Assembly: GCF_018883605.1 (NCBI RefSeq)
Contig: NZ_JAHLEM010000177.1
Coordinates: forward strand, 1-40,351
Origin: Streptomyces niphimycinicus
GTDB lineage: Bacteria > Actinomycetota > Actinomycetes > Streptomycetales > Streptomycetaceae
DNA: 40,351 nt
Direction: 5' to 3'
The stretch's first letter is position 1. Each line of letters begins with the position of its first letter. A program made the position numbers and the translations under genes. The notes below the pieces were generated by a model. It was not told the DNA's origin and searched no databases. It saw only the letters and a program-made list of their open reading frames with translations. Positions 18,201 to 25,576 of this stretch are shown in pieces.

Positions 18201-19034
18201 ACTCCGTACGGGACCGACGGGCGCGAGCACCGGTACGCCTGCGAGGAAGCCGTGCTCAGCTACGCGCCCTCCGGCGGCGAGTTCCTGCGGGCCGCGACCC
18301 GGGACCGGCTGCCCACCACCGCCGGGCAGGTGCTGGTCGCCGACCCCGAACTCAGCCTCGTATGGGCCGAGATCGAGGCGGAGGCGCTGCGTGCCGCCTG
18401 CTACCCCGACGGCCTCCGCTACGGCGAGTTCCCCACGGCCACCGCCATCGACGCGCCGGGCACCCCCGAGGACATTCTCGCCGTCCTGCCCGGCGGCGGC
18501 TCCCCGGTCGCCGTCCTGCACATCTCCTGCCACGCCCTGGCCGGCCCGGATCCCACGCGTTCGGCACTGTGGCTGGCCGCCCCACCGGCCGGTCCCGAGG
18601 ACGCCGGACGTCTGACCGTGGCCCGCATCCTGGACGGCGCCGCCACCGGGCAGCCGGACACCGCGGGCCCGTTGGTGGTGCTCAGCGCCTGCGAGACGGA
18701 CCTGAGCACCCGCGACCACGACGAGGCCCTGACCCTGTCCACCGCCCTGATCGCCCGCGGCGCGGCCGATGTCATCGGCTCGCGCTGGGCCGTCCACGAC
18801 GCCACGACGGCCCTGATGATGGCCGTCTTCCACGACTTCGTCAGCAGAGGGGGCCTCGCCCCGGTGGACGCCCTGCGCGCGGCCCAGCTCTGGATGCTCG
18901 ATCCACGGCGCGAGCCACCGCCCACCCTCCAGGGCGAGCTGTGCGACGAAGCCGTCCGCACCGACCTCGACCGCATCCACCTCTGGGCCGCCTTCACCCA
19001 CCAGGGCAACCCTGCGGCCCGGCGCGCGGGATGA
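15240..19034 (+). CDS. TPR-CHAT caspase-like protease
   Basis: A 1264-residue cytoplasmic protein with a long helical, TPR-like body (about residues 20-830) and a C-terminal CHAT domain (about 860-1260). The CHAT catalytic pair is visible: H1098 in VLHISCHALAG and C1151 in VLSACETDLS. A further conserved region reads GAADVIGSRWAVHDATT. CHAT domains are caspase/separase-fold peptidases, and in TPR-CHAT proteins the repeats sense a partner or signal. A tandem GEA repeat sits at residues 234-244. Leucine 74 is encoded by the rare TTA codon (15459-15461), so translation should depend on the bldA tRNA. The start has GGGGGGAG seven bases upstream; an in-frame upstream extension to 15213 is unneeded. 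The substrate is unknown. Confidence 0.87.
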   Translation: MEDERGRHDDGEDGARALLRAWAAIAARQARDVVRGAGDDPGRTVALAHAIEHVAAVERMLPADDPLRNGFVPLLGVLMGFRIVSREAGDQSDTARRTREYALRHLRWADHTRPLTDPLAANARRVLLQLLVPAHYARAVRAERQGPGQEQRLRGPQPLTASLRNALAEAREVIERLAGGPDDPELRRVLGFLTSEIELTLSSASRFSALSGKSFPAAAEQPEPTGTAPPAKIGEAGEAGEAGEHPGDPLTDAVQTVLRWASDDLARFTELLVWLYRTADRATASPEEADGEVAALGLDRPAFAPLRELLTALRSGEGDPRALAPRVRHGADVARRALGEQPAHTPERARIAKLHALLLVHANLLVPGTMDFDEVDEAMSEPGPHPDDRPGGPGYVGLGPRLGALVDAVRVSQTGDLAHLETSAARLREMMDTLPGDDEKATANRRALAIGLAGRLHEAATLGGSLRAADAARTMARELRAAHEREGSPPSTDTLTLMVVTAQHELALARRSGDPTVLPRLVEELTGLYVTLPPDQENRFALAATLAEVHQEQAARNQDPAELRAAAWYMREVVGTDSRRIAPMLRPYFPALRTFALIQLIRVEPSRDAADAAIAEVHRILDEPQPTPHEELRLRYQLGRALLHAARHLDDPDLLDVCITELSQVREMFARGHGLPHSADTLTQLSEAHWLRRQRGGPRAEEDREAALATRSEALVRLSADVLLQLGSEHGLSVARFGSAQALWLAYWTTVCGRPADAVHALELGRALVLRAAAASRGIPELLEARGHPELARQWRAELVADPLRPDTAATPSDQSTGPRIPGTLRRRALEALGAGSGADAWKLLGPPDLPSLTAGLTAVGADALVYLVPGERPGLPGLALILRPGPGDARPTVLKLPLLTPGSPPLERYLDATARRSRAAADAPAEAGPRMERDERWEAALRELCDWAWPAAMGPVLAAVGPLHQPPRIVLVPCGPLGAVAWHAARTPYGTDGREHRYACEEAVLSYAPSGGEFLRAATRDRLPTTAGQVLVADPELSLVWAEIEAEALRAACYPDGLRYGEFPTATAIDAPGTPEDILAVLPGGGSPVAVLHISCHALAGPDPTRSALWLAAPPAGPEDAGRLTVARILDGAATGQPDTAGPLVVLSACETDLSTRDHDEALTLSTALIARGAADVIGSRWAVHDATTALMMAVFHDFVSRGGLAPVDALRAAQLWMLDPRREPPPTLQGELCDEAVRTDLDRIHLWAAFTHQGNPAARRAG
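15938..15972 (+). repeat. 9-bp tandem repeat inside the TPR-CHAT gene
   Basis: Three exact copies of CGGGGAAGC plus a partial fourth encode Gly-Glu-Ala repeats in a linker. The unit is in frame, so the copy number can change without breaking the gene. Confidence 0.85.
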
Positions 19035-19070
19035 CGCGCATGGCAGGGGGCCACGACGGAGGCCGGCGGC

Positions 19071-19736
19071 CTATCCGAGGAAGACCGGGAATTTCGCGGC
19101 CAGTTCGCCCAGCTTGTCGAGTTCGGCCCGTTCCGCATCGGTTGCGGCTCGCCGTCCGGTGCCGACCAGCAGCGCGTCCGTGTCGGACCAGGACGCGGGG
19201 AACGCGGCCCCGGCGATCCGCTCCAGCAGCTCGCGTGCCCCGGCGAGGCTCTCGGTGGGCGGTTCCGCCGCGCCCGGCAGGTGTGCGATCAGGTCGAGGT
19301 GGTGCAGGGTCCACTCCAGTACGTACACGGAGAGGTAGTCGCCCACGGTGAACACCTCGTCGCGGGTGCTGACCCACAGGCCCGGGTCGGCGAGTTCGGC
19401 CGCGCGCCCGGCGGCGGAGCCGACGTCGTCGAGGTGGAACTTCAGCAGCCACGGCTCCTCGTACGCGGCGGCCAACCGGACGGTCAGCGCGTCGAGCGGG
19501 TCATCGCCGGTCGGCGGCGCCTCCGCGACCTCCCAGTAGGTCACCGCGTCGCGCGTCGGTTCCGTCTCGGCGGGCGTCACAAGGGTGATCAGGACGTCCT
19601 GGGCGTCGATGATCAGATGGCACACCAGGTCCCGTACGAGCCAGCCGGCACAGCCGGACGGCCGGGCGAAGCCCTCGTCCGGCAGCTCGGCGACCGCCGT
19701 GCGCAACGCCGTCCACGAGCGTGAGAAGAGATCCAC
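19071..19736 (-). CDS. Maleylpyruvate-isomerase-like DinB-fold protein (mycothiol-dependent type)
   Basis: A 221-residue protein of the actinobacterial maleylpyruvate isomerase / TIGR03083 type. The N-terminal helix bundle has the motif SGCAGWLVRDLVCHLIIDAQ, and a second metal-site region reads VYVLEWTLHHLDLIAHL. Histidines in these two stretches (in CHL and HHLD) would bind the metal, and mycothiol is the usual co-substrate of the group. The exact reaction is unknown. The GTG start at 19736 is followed by MDLFSRSW. It converges with the CHAT gene across a 36-bp gap. Confidence 0.8.
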   Translation of the reverse strand: MDLFSRSWTALRTAVAELPDEGFARPSGCAGWLVRDLVCHLIIDAQDVLITLVTPAETEPTRDAVTYWEVAEAPPTGDDPLDALTVRLAAAYEEPWLLKFHLDDVGSAAGRAAELADPGLWVSTRDEVFTVGDYLSVYVLEWTLHHLDLIAHLPGAAEPPTESLAGARELLERIAGAAFPASWSDTDALLVGTGRRAATDAERAELDKLGELAAKFPVFLG

Positions 19737-19860
19737 GGCCGCAAGCTAGCAGCGCGCGCCCCGCCCGGCGAGCGATTTCTCCCGTCACCGGCTCCGGTGG
19801 TCCGCCACCAGATGGTCCGCGGGCGGAGTCGCCGCAGGCGGACAGCATCAGCGGGGCCAC

Positions 19861-20331
19861 GGAAGCCACGAATTCCTGCCCCCAGTCGATCACCGAGCCC
19901 TCGCTGAGCATCGAGGCCAGGAGCACCACATCGAACCCCACCATGAGCAGCAGAACGACGCTCTTGCGCGAGTCCCCGCCTCCGGCGGCCGAGGCGGCCG
20001 GTGCGCTCGGCTCGGTGGAGAGCAACTCGTCCTGCCGCAGCAGCCAGGGGCGGCACAGCACACCGAACCCGCACATGAGCAGCCCCATACCGGTGAAGGC
20101 CACCGCGGGGCTGTGGGTGTAGTGGCGGGCCAGAGCGCTGCCGATGAGACCGGCGATGAACCCTCCGGCGGGAAAGGCCGCGTGGAACGCGGACATGATG
20201 GGACGCCCGGATCCCTCGTCTACGCGGGCTTCGCCGCCGCCATGACCGTCGGTCGCTTCGGGGGCGGTTTCTTTCTGGAGCGGTTCGGCAAGGCCGCCGT
20301 CGTGCGCGCGGGTGCCATCTCGGCGACCCGG
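19861..20331. pseudogene. MFS transporter remnant broken by a local inversion
   Basis: Two pieces of one major-facilitator gene lie back to back on opposite strands. Piece one (minus, 20208 down to 19861) reads [20 protein letters not shown] and onward through two membrane spans to [17 protein letters not shown]. Piece two (plus, 20203-20331) reads [20 protein letters not shown] and onward to [13 protein letters not shown]. In intact transporters of this type, piece two follows directly after piece one. Inverting piece one in place on an originally plus-strand gene gives exactly this order. The shared junction GGGACGCCCGGATCC (20199-20213) is read on both strands. The first five or so spans and everything after the eighth are gone, so no transporter can be made. 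Confidence 0.75.
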
Positions 20332-20354
20332 CGAGGCTGGTCGGCCCCGCGCGG

Positions 20355-20819
20355 TCAGGTGTCGTAGTGGCGCACGTCGTCGAGGTATTCGCGTGCCCGC
20401 GCCTGGACCAGCGGGGGCAGTTCGCCGGCGGCCAGATCCGCGAAAGTGGTCTTCTCCAGCACCTGCCGCAGACTCGCCCGCACCGCGCGCCACACATCCG
20501 GGAGCACCGCCGCCGCTCCGGGGTACTCCAGACCGCTGAGGCCCACGTCCCGCACGTTGGCCAGCGGGCCGTCCATGGCGCGGATCGCGTCGGCGAGGGT
20601 GATCTCCTTCGCCGGGCGCGCCAGCATATATCCCCCTTCAGGGCCCCGGACACTGCGCACCAGATGGGCCAGGCGCAGCTCCCGCAGGATGCCGAAGAGG
20701 AAACGCAGTGGAATGTCCTGCCGGGTCGCCACCTGCTCGGCGGTCAGGGGGGAGCCCTCCGCGGCCGCCAGTTCGGCCATCGCCCGGACGGCATAGTCCG
20801 ACTTGGCTGTGATCCGCAC
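20355..20819 (-). CDS. Rrf2-family transcriptional regulator without iron-sulfur cysteines
   Basis: A 154-residue winged-helix regulator. It opens with the Rrf2 signature [17 protein letters not shown]. The recognition helix region is [19 protein letters not shown], followed by the wing [14 protein letters not shown] and the dimerisation helix. IscR, NsrR and RsrR bind an Fe-S cluster through three cysteines in the next segment; this protein has no cysteine at all, so it must sense something else. The GTG start at 20819 lies six bases after a TAACTT box (minus strand, 20831-20826), which points to a leaderless transcript. It is divergent from the FAD-TPR gene, and a palindrome over that gene's -35 is the likely operator. 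Confidence 0.88.
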   Translation of the reverse strand: MRITAKSDYAVRAMAELAAAEGSPLTAEQVATRQDIPLRFLFGILRELRLAHLVRSVRGPEGGYMLARPAKEITLADAIRAMDGPLANVRDVGLSGLEYPGAAAVLPDVWRAVRASLRQVLEKTTFADLAAGELPPLVQARAREYLDDVRHYDT

Positions 20820-20911
20820 CTGGGCAAGTTATCACGCACGTCCGTTTCATCGGCCGAGGCACCAAACCACCGGCTTCCGGCCAAGGACTCATCGCCGTTC
20901 CGCCATCAGTT

Positions 20912-20951
20912 CACCAAGTTCATTGAATTGGTGCACTTAGCTGGCTACGGT
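20912..20951 (+). promoter_or_regulatory. Promoter of the FAD-TPR gene with a candidate Rrf2 operator
   Basis: A -35 box TTGAAT (20923-20928), a 17-bp spacer and a -10 box TACGGT (20946-20951) face the FAD-TPR gene. Over the -35 lies an inverted repeat (20912-20933): TTCA-T-TGAA in the centre, then CACCAA matched by TTGGTG outside, with one unpaired G in the left arm. The AT-rich half-sites and the position suit repression by the divergent Rrf2 protein. Confidence 0.65.
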
Positions 20952-21017
20952 ACCGGTTGCGTGAGCGGGGCACCGGTTCTGCTCGGCCGCCGGTTCCCGG
21001 GAAGCAGGAGGTATCAC

Positions 21018-23813
21018 ATGGCATCGCCAGAGCCGTGTACGACGTCAGAGCCGTGTACGACGTCAGAGCCGTGTACGACGCCAGAGCCGTGTACGAGGAC
21101 CGTCGCCATCGTGGGGGCGGGCGCCGCCGGTGCGCTGGTGGCGATCCAGCTCTGCGAGACCGCGGCACGCCGCCGTATCCCGTTCGAACTCCTGCTGATC
21201 GACCCGGCCCCGGAGGCCGGGCGCGGCATCGCCTATTCCACCCTTGACTCGCGCCACCGCCTCAATGTGCCCGCGGGCAAGATGAGCTGTTACCCCGACG
21301 ACCCGGGACACTTCGTGCGGTGGCTGTGCCACCACGGTGAACCGGGCGTGCGCGGCGGCGACTTCGCGGAGCGCTACCGCTACGGCGCCTACCTCGCCGA
21401 CACCCTCGGGCGAGCGATCATGGCGGCGCAGGGTGTCGTCACCGTCCGCCGGCTGCGCACCCGCGCCACCGGCTGCCGCTGGACCACCCTCCCCGGCGGG
21501 GAGCCGACGGCCCGGCTGGAGCTGGCCGACGGACGCACCGTCGAGGCGCACCGTGTGGTGCTGGCGACCGGGCCGTCGCGCGCGAACTCTGAGTGGGCGC
21601 CGGAGGCCCTGCGCGGCAACGAGCGCTTCATCGCCGACCCCTGGGCGCCGGGCGCCCTGGACGCCGCCCTCGGCCAGGGCGACAAGGAGGATGTCCTCCT
21701 CGTCGGCACCGGGCTGACCTCGGTGGACATCGCCATGACGCTCGACCGCCCCGGCCGCACGGTGCACACCGTCTCCCGTGGCGGAAGGCTGCCGCAGGCG
21801 CATGCGGTGGACCCGCTGCCCGCCGCCGCGTGTACGACCCCCCTGCACGGCCTGCCCCTGCCCGCGCTGCGCGCCGCGGTACGTCAGCACATCGGCCGCG
21901 TGATGCGAACGCACGGCGACTGGCGGCCCGCGGTGGACGGGCTGCGCCCGGTCACGGCCGAGATCTGGGCATCGATGTCCACCGAGGAGCGAGCCGAGTT
22001 CGTGGCCCAGTACGGCTCGCTGTGGAACACCCACCGCCACCGTATGCCCCCGGTCACCGCGGAGGCGGTGGGGCGGATGCGCCGCTCCCGGCGGATGCGG
22101 ACGTACCAGGGGCGGCTCGCTTCCACTTCGGCGCGGCCCGACGGCTCCCTGGCGGTCTCCCTCGCCACCGGCGACGGCCCGCGAACACTGCCCGTGGGCT
22201 GGGTGGTGGACTGTACGGGGCCGGGCCTGCGGCTGTCGGACACGGCCGACCCGCTGTGGCGGAGCCTGCTCGACCAGGGCGCCGCGATGCCCGGCCCGCT
22301 GAGCATGGGCGTGGCCACCGACGACGGACGGTTGCACGGCGCCGACGGCAGCACCACCCGCCCGCTGTGGACCCTCGGCGCTCCCCGCCGTGGCGAGTTG
22401 TGGGAGACGACCGCCATCCCGGAGATCCGCGCCCAGGCCGCCACCATCGCCGAGGCCGTCCTCGACCCGTGGACGGCCCCCGCCCTCCCCGCCGGTGGCG
22501 GCCCCGCCCGGCGCCGCACACGTCGGCCCACGGACGCCTCCGGTTTCTCCCTCAGTACCCACGCGGCCGCCGCCACCGCCTACCGCCTCGGGGTGGACCG
22601 GTTGCTGAAGGTACGGGCCGGGGCCCCGCAGGCGCTCCGCCGTGCCGTGGCGCTCGACCCCGGATTCGCACTCGGCCATGCCGCGCTCGCGCTCATCGGC
22701 CATGAGTGCGGGGCCGACGTGGACGTGTCCCGGGCCCTGGCCGATGCCCGGCGCGCGGTGCGCGAGCGGGCCGACGACTATGAGCGCTCCTTCGTGGACG
22801 TCGTCGCCCGCCGAGTCCTGCACACGCCCGCGGATGGCGACACGGCCCTCCTGCGCCATCTGGAGGAGTACCCGGGCGATGCGCTGGCGCTCGCCGTCGC
22901 GGTGCCCACCATCGCCTTCTCCGGTCTGCGCGACCTCGACGGCAGCACCGCGCTGGGGGTGGTCGAGCGGACCGCCCCGGCGCACGAGGGAAGCTGGTTC
23001 CACACGTCCCTGCTCGCCTTCATGCGCCAGGAGCAGGGGCGTTACGACGAGGCCGGAGCCCTGGCCGAGCAGGCGCTGGCCGCCGAACCCGCCTCCGGAC
23101 ACGCGATGCACGCCCTGGCCCATGTGCACTATGAGCGTGGCGACCACGAGGCGGGCCGTGAGCGACTCGGACGATGGCTGGCCCACCAGGGCCGGGGCGG
23201 TACCCACCGCGCCCACTTCTCCTGGCACGCCGCCCTGCATGAACTCGCCCTCGAGGACACGGCGGCGGTCCGCCGCCGGTGGGCGGAGCAACTGTCCCCC
23301 GGGAAGGTGGACGGGTTCCGCGCGCTGGTGGACTCCGGTTCGCTGCTGTGGCGGGCCCAGTTGGCGGGCGCGTGGCAGGGGCCGTTCCCGATCGGCGACG
23401 TTCTGGACATGGCTCCCGTGGACGTCCTGGAGCGTCCGGCCACCGCGTTCGTCGCCCTGCACGCCGCCATCGCCCTCACCGCCGCGGGCGACCTGCCGGG
23501 GCTGCGGCGGCTGCGGGTCCACGCCCTGCGCGCGGATGAGGTGCAGCGGAGTGTCATCGCCCCGCTGTGTACGGCGTTCGAGGACATCCTCGAGGAGCGC
23601 TGGACCGAGGCTGCACGCGGTTTGGAGCGGTTGCTGCCACGTCTGCCCGGTGTCGGCGGCAGTGCGGCGCAGCGCGAGATCGTCGAGGAGACGCTGCTGT
23701 TCGCGCTGGTGTCCGCGGGGCGTTGCGACGCGGCGCGAGGTCGTCTGGAAGAGCGGCTGGACCGCCGTTCGTCCCCGCACGACCGGCGACGGCTGACCGC
23801 CCTCTCGTCCTGA
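21018..23813 (+). CDS. FAD/NAD(P)-binding oxidoreductase fused to a TTC38-like TPR domain
   Basis: A 931-residue protein. After a Cys-rich repeat (residues 4-27) comes an FAD/NAD(P)-binding domain of the pfam13454 type (about 28-495). It has TVAIVGAGAAGALVAIQL, then GIAYSTLDSRHRLNVPAGKM, a second dinucleotide site LLVGTGLTSVDIAM, and WVVDCTGPGLRLS. From about residue 505 the chain reads GFSLSTHAAAATAYRLG and continues as helical repeats typical of the TTC38-like TPR family (ALDPGFALGHAALALIG, then RYDEAGALAEQALAAEP) to the end. The two parts normally occur as separate proteins of about 480 and 450 residues. No stop or frameshift lies between them. AGGAGG (21006-21011) stands six bases before the ATG. 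The frame is open far upstream, but that stretch is the antisense of the Rrf2 gene. The substrate is unknown. Confidence 0.85.
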   Translation: MASPEPCTTSEPCTTSEPCTTPEPCTRTVAIVGAGAAGALVAIQLCETAARRRIPFELLLIDPAPEAGRGIAYSTLDSRHRLNVPAGKMSCYPDDPGHFVRWLCHHGEPGVRGGDFAERYRYGAYLADTLGRAIMAAQGVVTVRRLRTRATGCRWTTLPGGEPTARLELADGRTVEAHRVVLATGPSRANSEWAPEALRGNERFIADPWAPGALDAALGQGDKEDVLLVGTGLTSVDIAMTLDRPGRTVHTVSRGGRLPQAHAVDPLPAAACTTPLHGLPLPALRAAVRQHIGRVMRTHGDWRPAVDGLRPVTAEIWASMSTEERAEFVAQYGSLWNTHRHRMPPVTAEAVGRMRRSRRMRTYQGRLASTSARPDGSLAVSLATGDGPRTLPVGWVVDCTGPGLRLSDTADPLWRSLLDQGAAMPGPLSMGVATDDGRLHGADGSTTRPLWTLGAPRRGELWETTAIPEIRAQAATIAEAVLDPWTAPALPAGGGPARRRTRRPTDASGFSLSTHAAAATAYRLGVDRLLKVRAGAPQALRRAVALDPGFALGHAALALIGHECGADVDVSRALADARRAVRERADDYERSFVDVVARRVLHTPADGDTALLRHLEEYPGDALALAVAVPTIAFSGLRDLDGSTALGVVERTAPAHEGSWFHTSLLAFMRQEQGRYDEAGALAEQALAAEPASGHAMHALAHVHYERGDHEAGRERLGRWLAHQGRGGTHRAHFSWHAALHELALEDTAAVRRRWAEQLSPGKVDGFRALVDSGSLLWRAQLAGAWQGPFPIGDVLDMAPVDVLERPATAFVALHAAIALTAAGDLPGLRRLRVHALRADEVQRSVIAPLCTAFEDILEERWTEAARGLERLLPRLPGVGGSAAQREIVEETLLFALVSAGRCDAARGRLEERLDRRSSPHDRRRLTALSS
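21027..21098 (+). repeat. Four 18-bp tandem repeats giving a Cys-rich N-terminus
   Basis: Four near-identical 18-bp units encode PEPCTT, SEPCTT, SEPCTT and PEPCTR. The only changes are the first base of each unit and one base in the last codon. The result is a cysteine every six residues right after the start of the FAD-TPR protein. Confidence 0.95.
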
Positions 23814-23838
23814 GGGCGGTGACGCCGGCGGGGATGAC

Positions 23839-23905
23839 AGTGGACCAGACCACATCTGTCCGATGTCTTGACCGTGAACGGACAGACGGTATGGTCTAGA
23901 CCTAG
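23839..23905 (+). promoter_or_regulatory. LPMO promoter with two DasR-type (dre) sites
   Basis: A -35 TTGACC (23868-23873), a 16-bp spacer and a -10 TATGGT (23890-23895) precede the LPMO gene. The perfect core TGGTCTAGACC (23892-23902) of the DasR-responsive element overlaps the -10. A second site, AGTGGACCAGACCACA (23839-23854), matches the dre consensus at 13 of 16 positions and lies 51 bp upstream centre to centre, about five helical turns. DasR is the GntR-type repressor of chitin and GlcNAc genes in Streptomyces, so repression lifted by amino-sugar phosphates is expected. Confidence 0.75.
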
Positions 23906-24039
23906 TGCGGAGCGGTCTCGTGGCCGCCTTGGCGACCCGTGAAGCGCTCCGTCGCAGCCACCCCCCACATCCCCCCACATCCTGACCTTCGGCAAGGGCT
24001 TCCCGTCCGGCGTGGCGCCCTCGCCGCTAAGGAGTTGGC

Positions 24040-24558
24040 ATGAACATGAAACGCAGGGTGTCCGTCTTCGTCGGCGCGGGCATCGCGCCCCTGATCGCAC
24101 TGAGCCTCCCGGCGGGCGAGGCAAGCGCGCACGGCTACATCTCGAACCCGCCGAGCCGTCAGGCGCAGTGTGCCGCCGGGACCGTGGCCTGCGGTGACAT
24201 CAAGTACGAGCCGCAGAGCGTCGAAGGTCCCAAGGGCCTGACGAGTTGCAGCGGCGGCAATTCGCGGTTCGCCGAACTCGACGACGACAGCAAGGGCTGG
24301 GCCGTCACGCCGGTCCCGTCCAAGGCGAGCTTCACCTGGAAACTGAGCGCGCGTCACGCGACCAACACCTGGCAGTACTTCGTCGGCGGCCAGAAGATCG
24401 CGGAGGTCGACGACGGCGGGGCGCAGCCGGGCGAGACCGTCACCCACCAGGTCGACTTCGGCGGTCTGAAGGGCAAGCAGAAGGTTCTCGCGGTCTGGAA
24501 CATCGCGGACACCTCCAACGCCTTCTACGCCTGCATCGATGTGAACGTCGGCGGCTGA
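24040..24558 (+). CDS. Secreted AA10 lytic polysaccharide monooxygenase (chitin-binding protein)
   Basis: A 172-residue single-domain LPMO. The signal peptide ends at ASA (residue 30), exposing H31 as the N-terminal histidine in HGYISNPPSRQAQC. H106 in LSARHATNTW completes the copper-binding histidine brace, and F162 in SNAFYACIDV is the usual axial residue. The enzyme oxidatively cuts chitin (C1 attack is usual for this group), outside the cell, and helps chitinases. The mature part of 142 residues is smaller than the classic Streptomyces CHB proteins and has no extra binding module. AAGGAG lies six bases before the ATG; a second ATG two codons in is also possible. Control by DasR is indicated by the promoter sites. 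Confidence 0.93.
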   Translation: MNMKRRVSVFVGAGIAPLIALSLPAGEASAHGYISNPPSRQAQCAAGTVACGDIKYEPQSVEGPKGLTSCSGGNSRFAELDDDSKGWAVTPVPSKASFTWKLSARHATNTWQYFVGGQKIAEVDDGGAQPGETVTHQVDFGGLKGKQKVLAVWNIADTSNAFYACIDVNVGG

Positions 24559-24642
24559 ACGTGCGCCGTTGAACACCGGGCCGGTCGTCACCAAGGCGGC
24601 CGGCCTTCGCCGTACACGCGGCGTATGCGCGAGGGCGGGGGC

Positions 24643-25452
24643 TCAGGGGCGCGGCCGGCTGGTGGCGTGGGCGTCGGCGAAGTCCCATACCACCGGCAGC
24701 AGTTGCCCGGGCGTCTCGGCCTGGGGCATATGGCCGGTGCCGGACAGCAGCCGGAACTCCGCGCCCGGGACGGCCTGGGCGTACGCGCGTCCGTACTCGG
24801 CGTCCACGACCTGGTCGCTCGCACCCCATGCCACCAGGGTCGGGTGGGCGACCTTGGCCAGGCGCTCGGCCAGGGTGGGATCGGCCATGGCGTGCGGGCC
24901 CGAATACACCTGGAGCGTGGCGCGATTGGTGGCCATGACCGCGCGCTGCGCCTCGGAGAGCGCGCTGGGGTCGAAGCGGAACTTCGAGGGGTCGTGGAAG
25001 GAGAGGCGGGACAGCTCGACGGGCGTCAGGCCGAAGGTGTCGGCGATCGGGTGGCCGGGGACATGGATCCCGACCGCGTTGACGAGGGTGACACTGCTGA
25101 TCCGGTCGCTGCCCAGGGCCGCCAGTTCGGCGGCGATCCAGCCGCCGATGGAGTTGCCGACGACCGCCACGTCCCGCAGATCGAATGCGTCGAGCAGTTG
25201 CGCGTAGACCTGCGCCAGGGTGGTGACATCGGTCAGCCAGTCGGGCCGGGCGGTGCCGTCGAAGCCGGGGTGGACGGGGGAGAACACCCTGGCCTGCCGC
25301 TGCTCGGCGAGGAGACCGGCGAACGGGGCGGCGGTCTGCGGACCGCCGCCTCCGTGCAGGAACAGGAAGGGCTGCCCCTGCCGGCCGTGGAGGTCGACCG
25401 TGACATCGAGGGGGCCCTGGTCGAGTATCAGGGTGTGGGTGCTGCGGGTCAT
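24643..25452 (-). CDS. Alpha/beta hydrolase
   Basis: A 269-residue serine hydrolase. The oxyanion region is FLFLHGGGGPQT. The nucleophile elbow is VVGNSIGGWIA with S101, and the acid and base are D213 in GASDQVVD and H241 in GTGHMPQ. No signal peptide or cap feature reveals the substrate. The chosen ATG has GAGGAG eight bases upstream. A longer in-frame start at about 25563 has an even better AGGAGG site, but it would add 37 residues with no family similarity. The upstream neighbour is a TetR remnant in divergent orientation, which probably once controlled this gene. Confidence 0.85.
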   Translation of the reverse strand: MTRSTHTLILDQGPLDVTVDLHGRQGQPFLFLHGGGGPQTAAPFAGLLAEQRQARVFSPVHPGFDGTARPDWLTDVTTLAQVYAQLLDAFDLRDVAVVGNSIGGWIAAELAALGSDRISSVTLVNAVGIHVPGHPIADTFGLTPVELSRLSFHDPSKFRFDPSALSEAQRAVMATNRATLQVYSGPHAMADPTLAERLAKVAHPTLVAWGASDQVVDAEYGRAYAQAVPGAEFRLLSGTGHMPQAETPGQLLPVVWDFADAHATSRPRP

Positions 25453-25576
25453 CTGGGTGCTCCTCAAGTGGACTGCGTACTGGGGGAGTTGGCCGGGTCC
25501 GGCCGTCAGGCGAAGTCGGTCGCGGGGACCGTGGCGTAGTGGCTCATGGCCCCTGTTCATCGCCGCCTCCTCTTCG

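Noticed and set aside
21027..21098. Direct repeats considered as a CRISPR array
   Set aside because: The units are 18 bp with no spacers, in frame within a gene, and no cas genes are present.
21063..23978. A 971-codon open frame on the minus strand opposite the FAD-TPR gene
   Set aside because: Its composition is that of an antisense frame in GC-rich coding DNA (Arg/Gly/Pro-rich, no domain), while the plus strand encodes clear FAD and TPR motifs with a ribosome site.
25452..25563. Longer hydrolase start at about 25563 with a strong AGGAGG
   Set aside because: The added 37 residues have no hydrolase similarity; the start at 25452 fits the family and has GAGGAG. The strong site may belong to a lost short gene.
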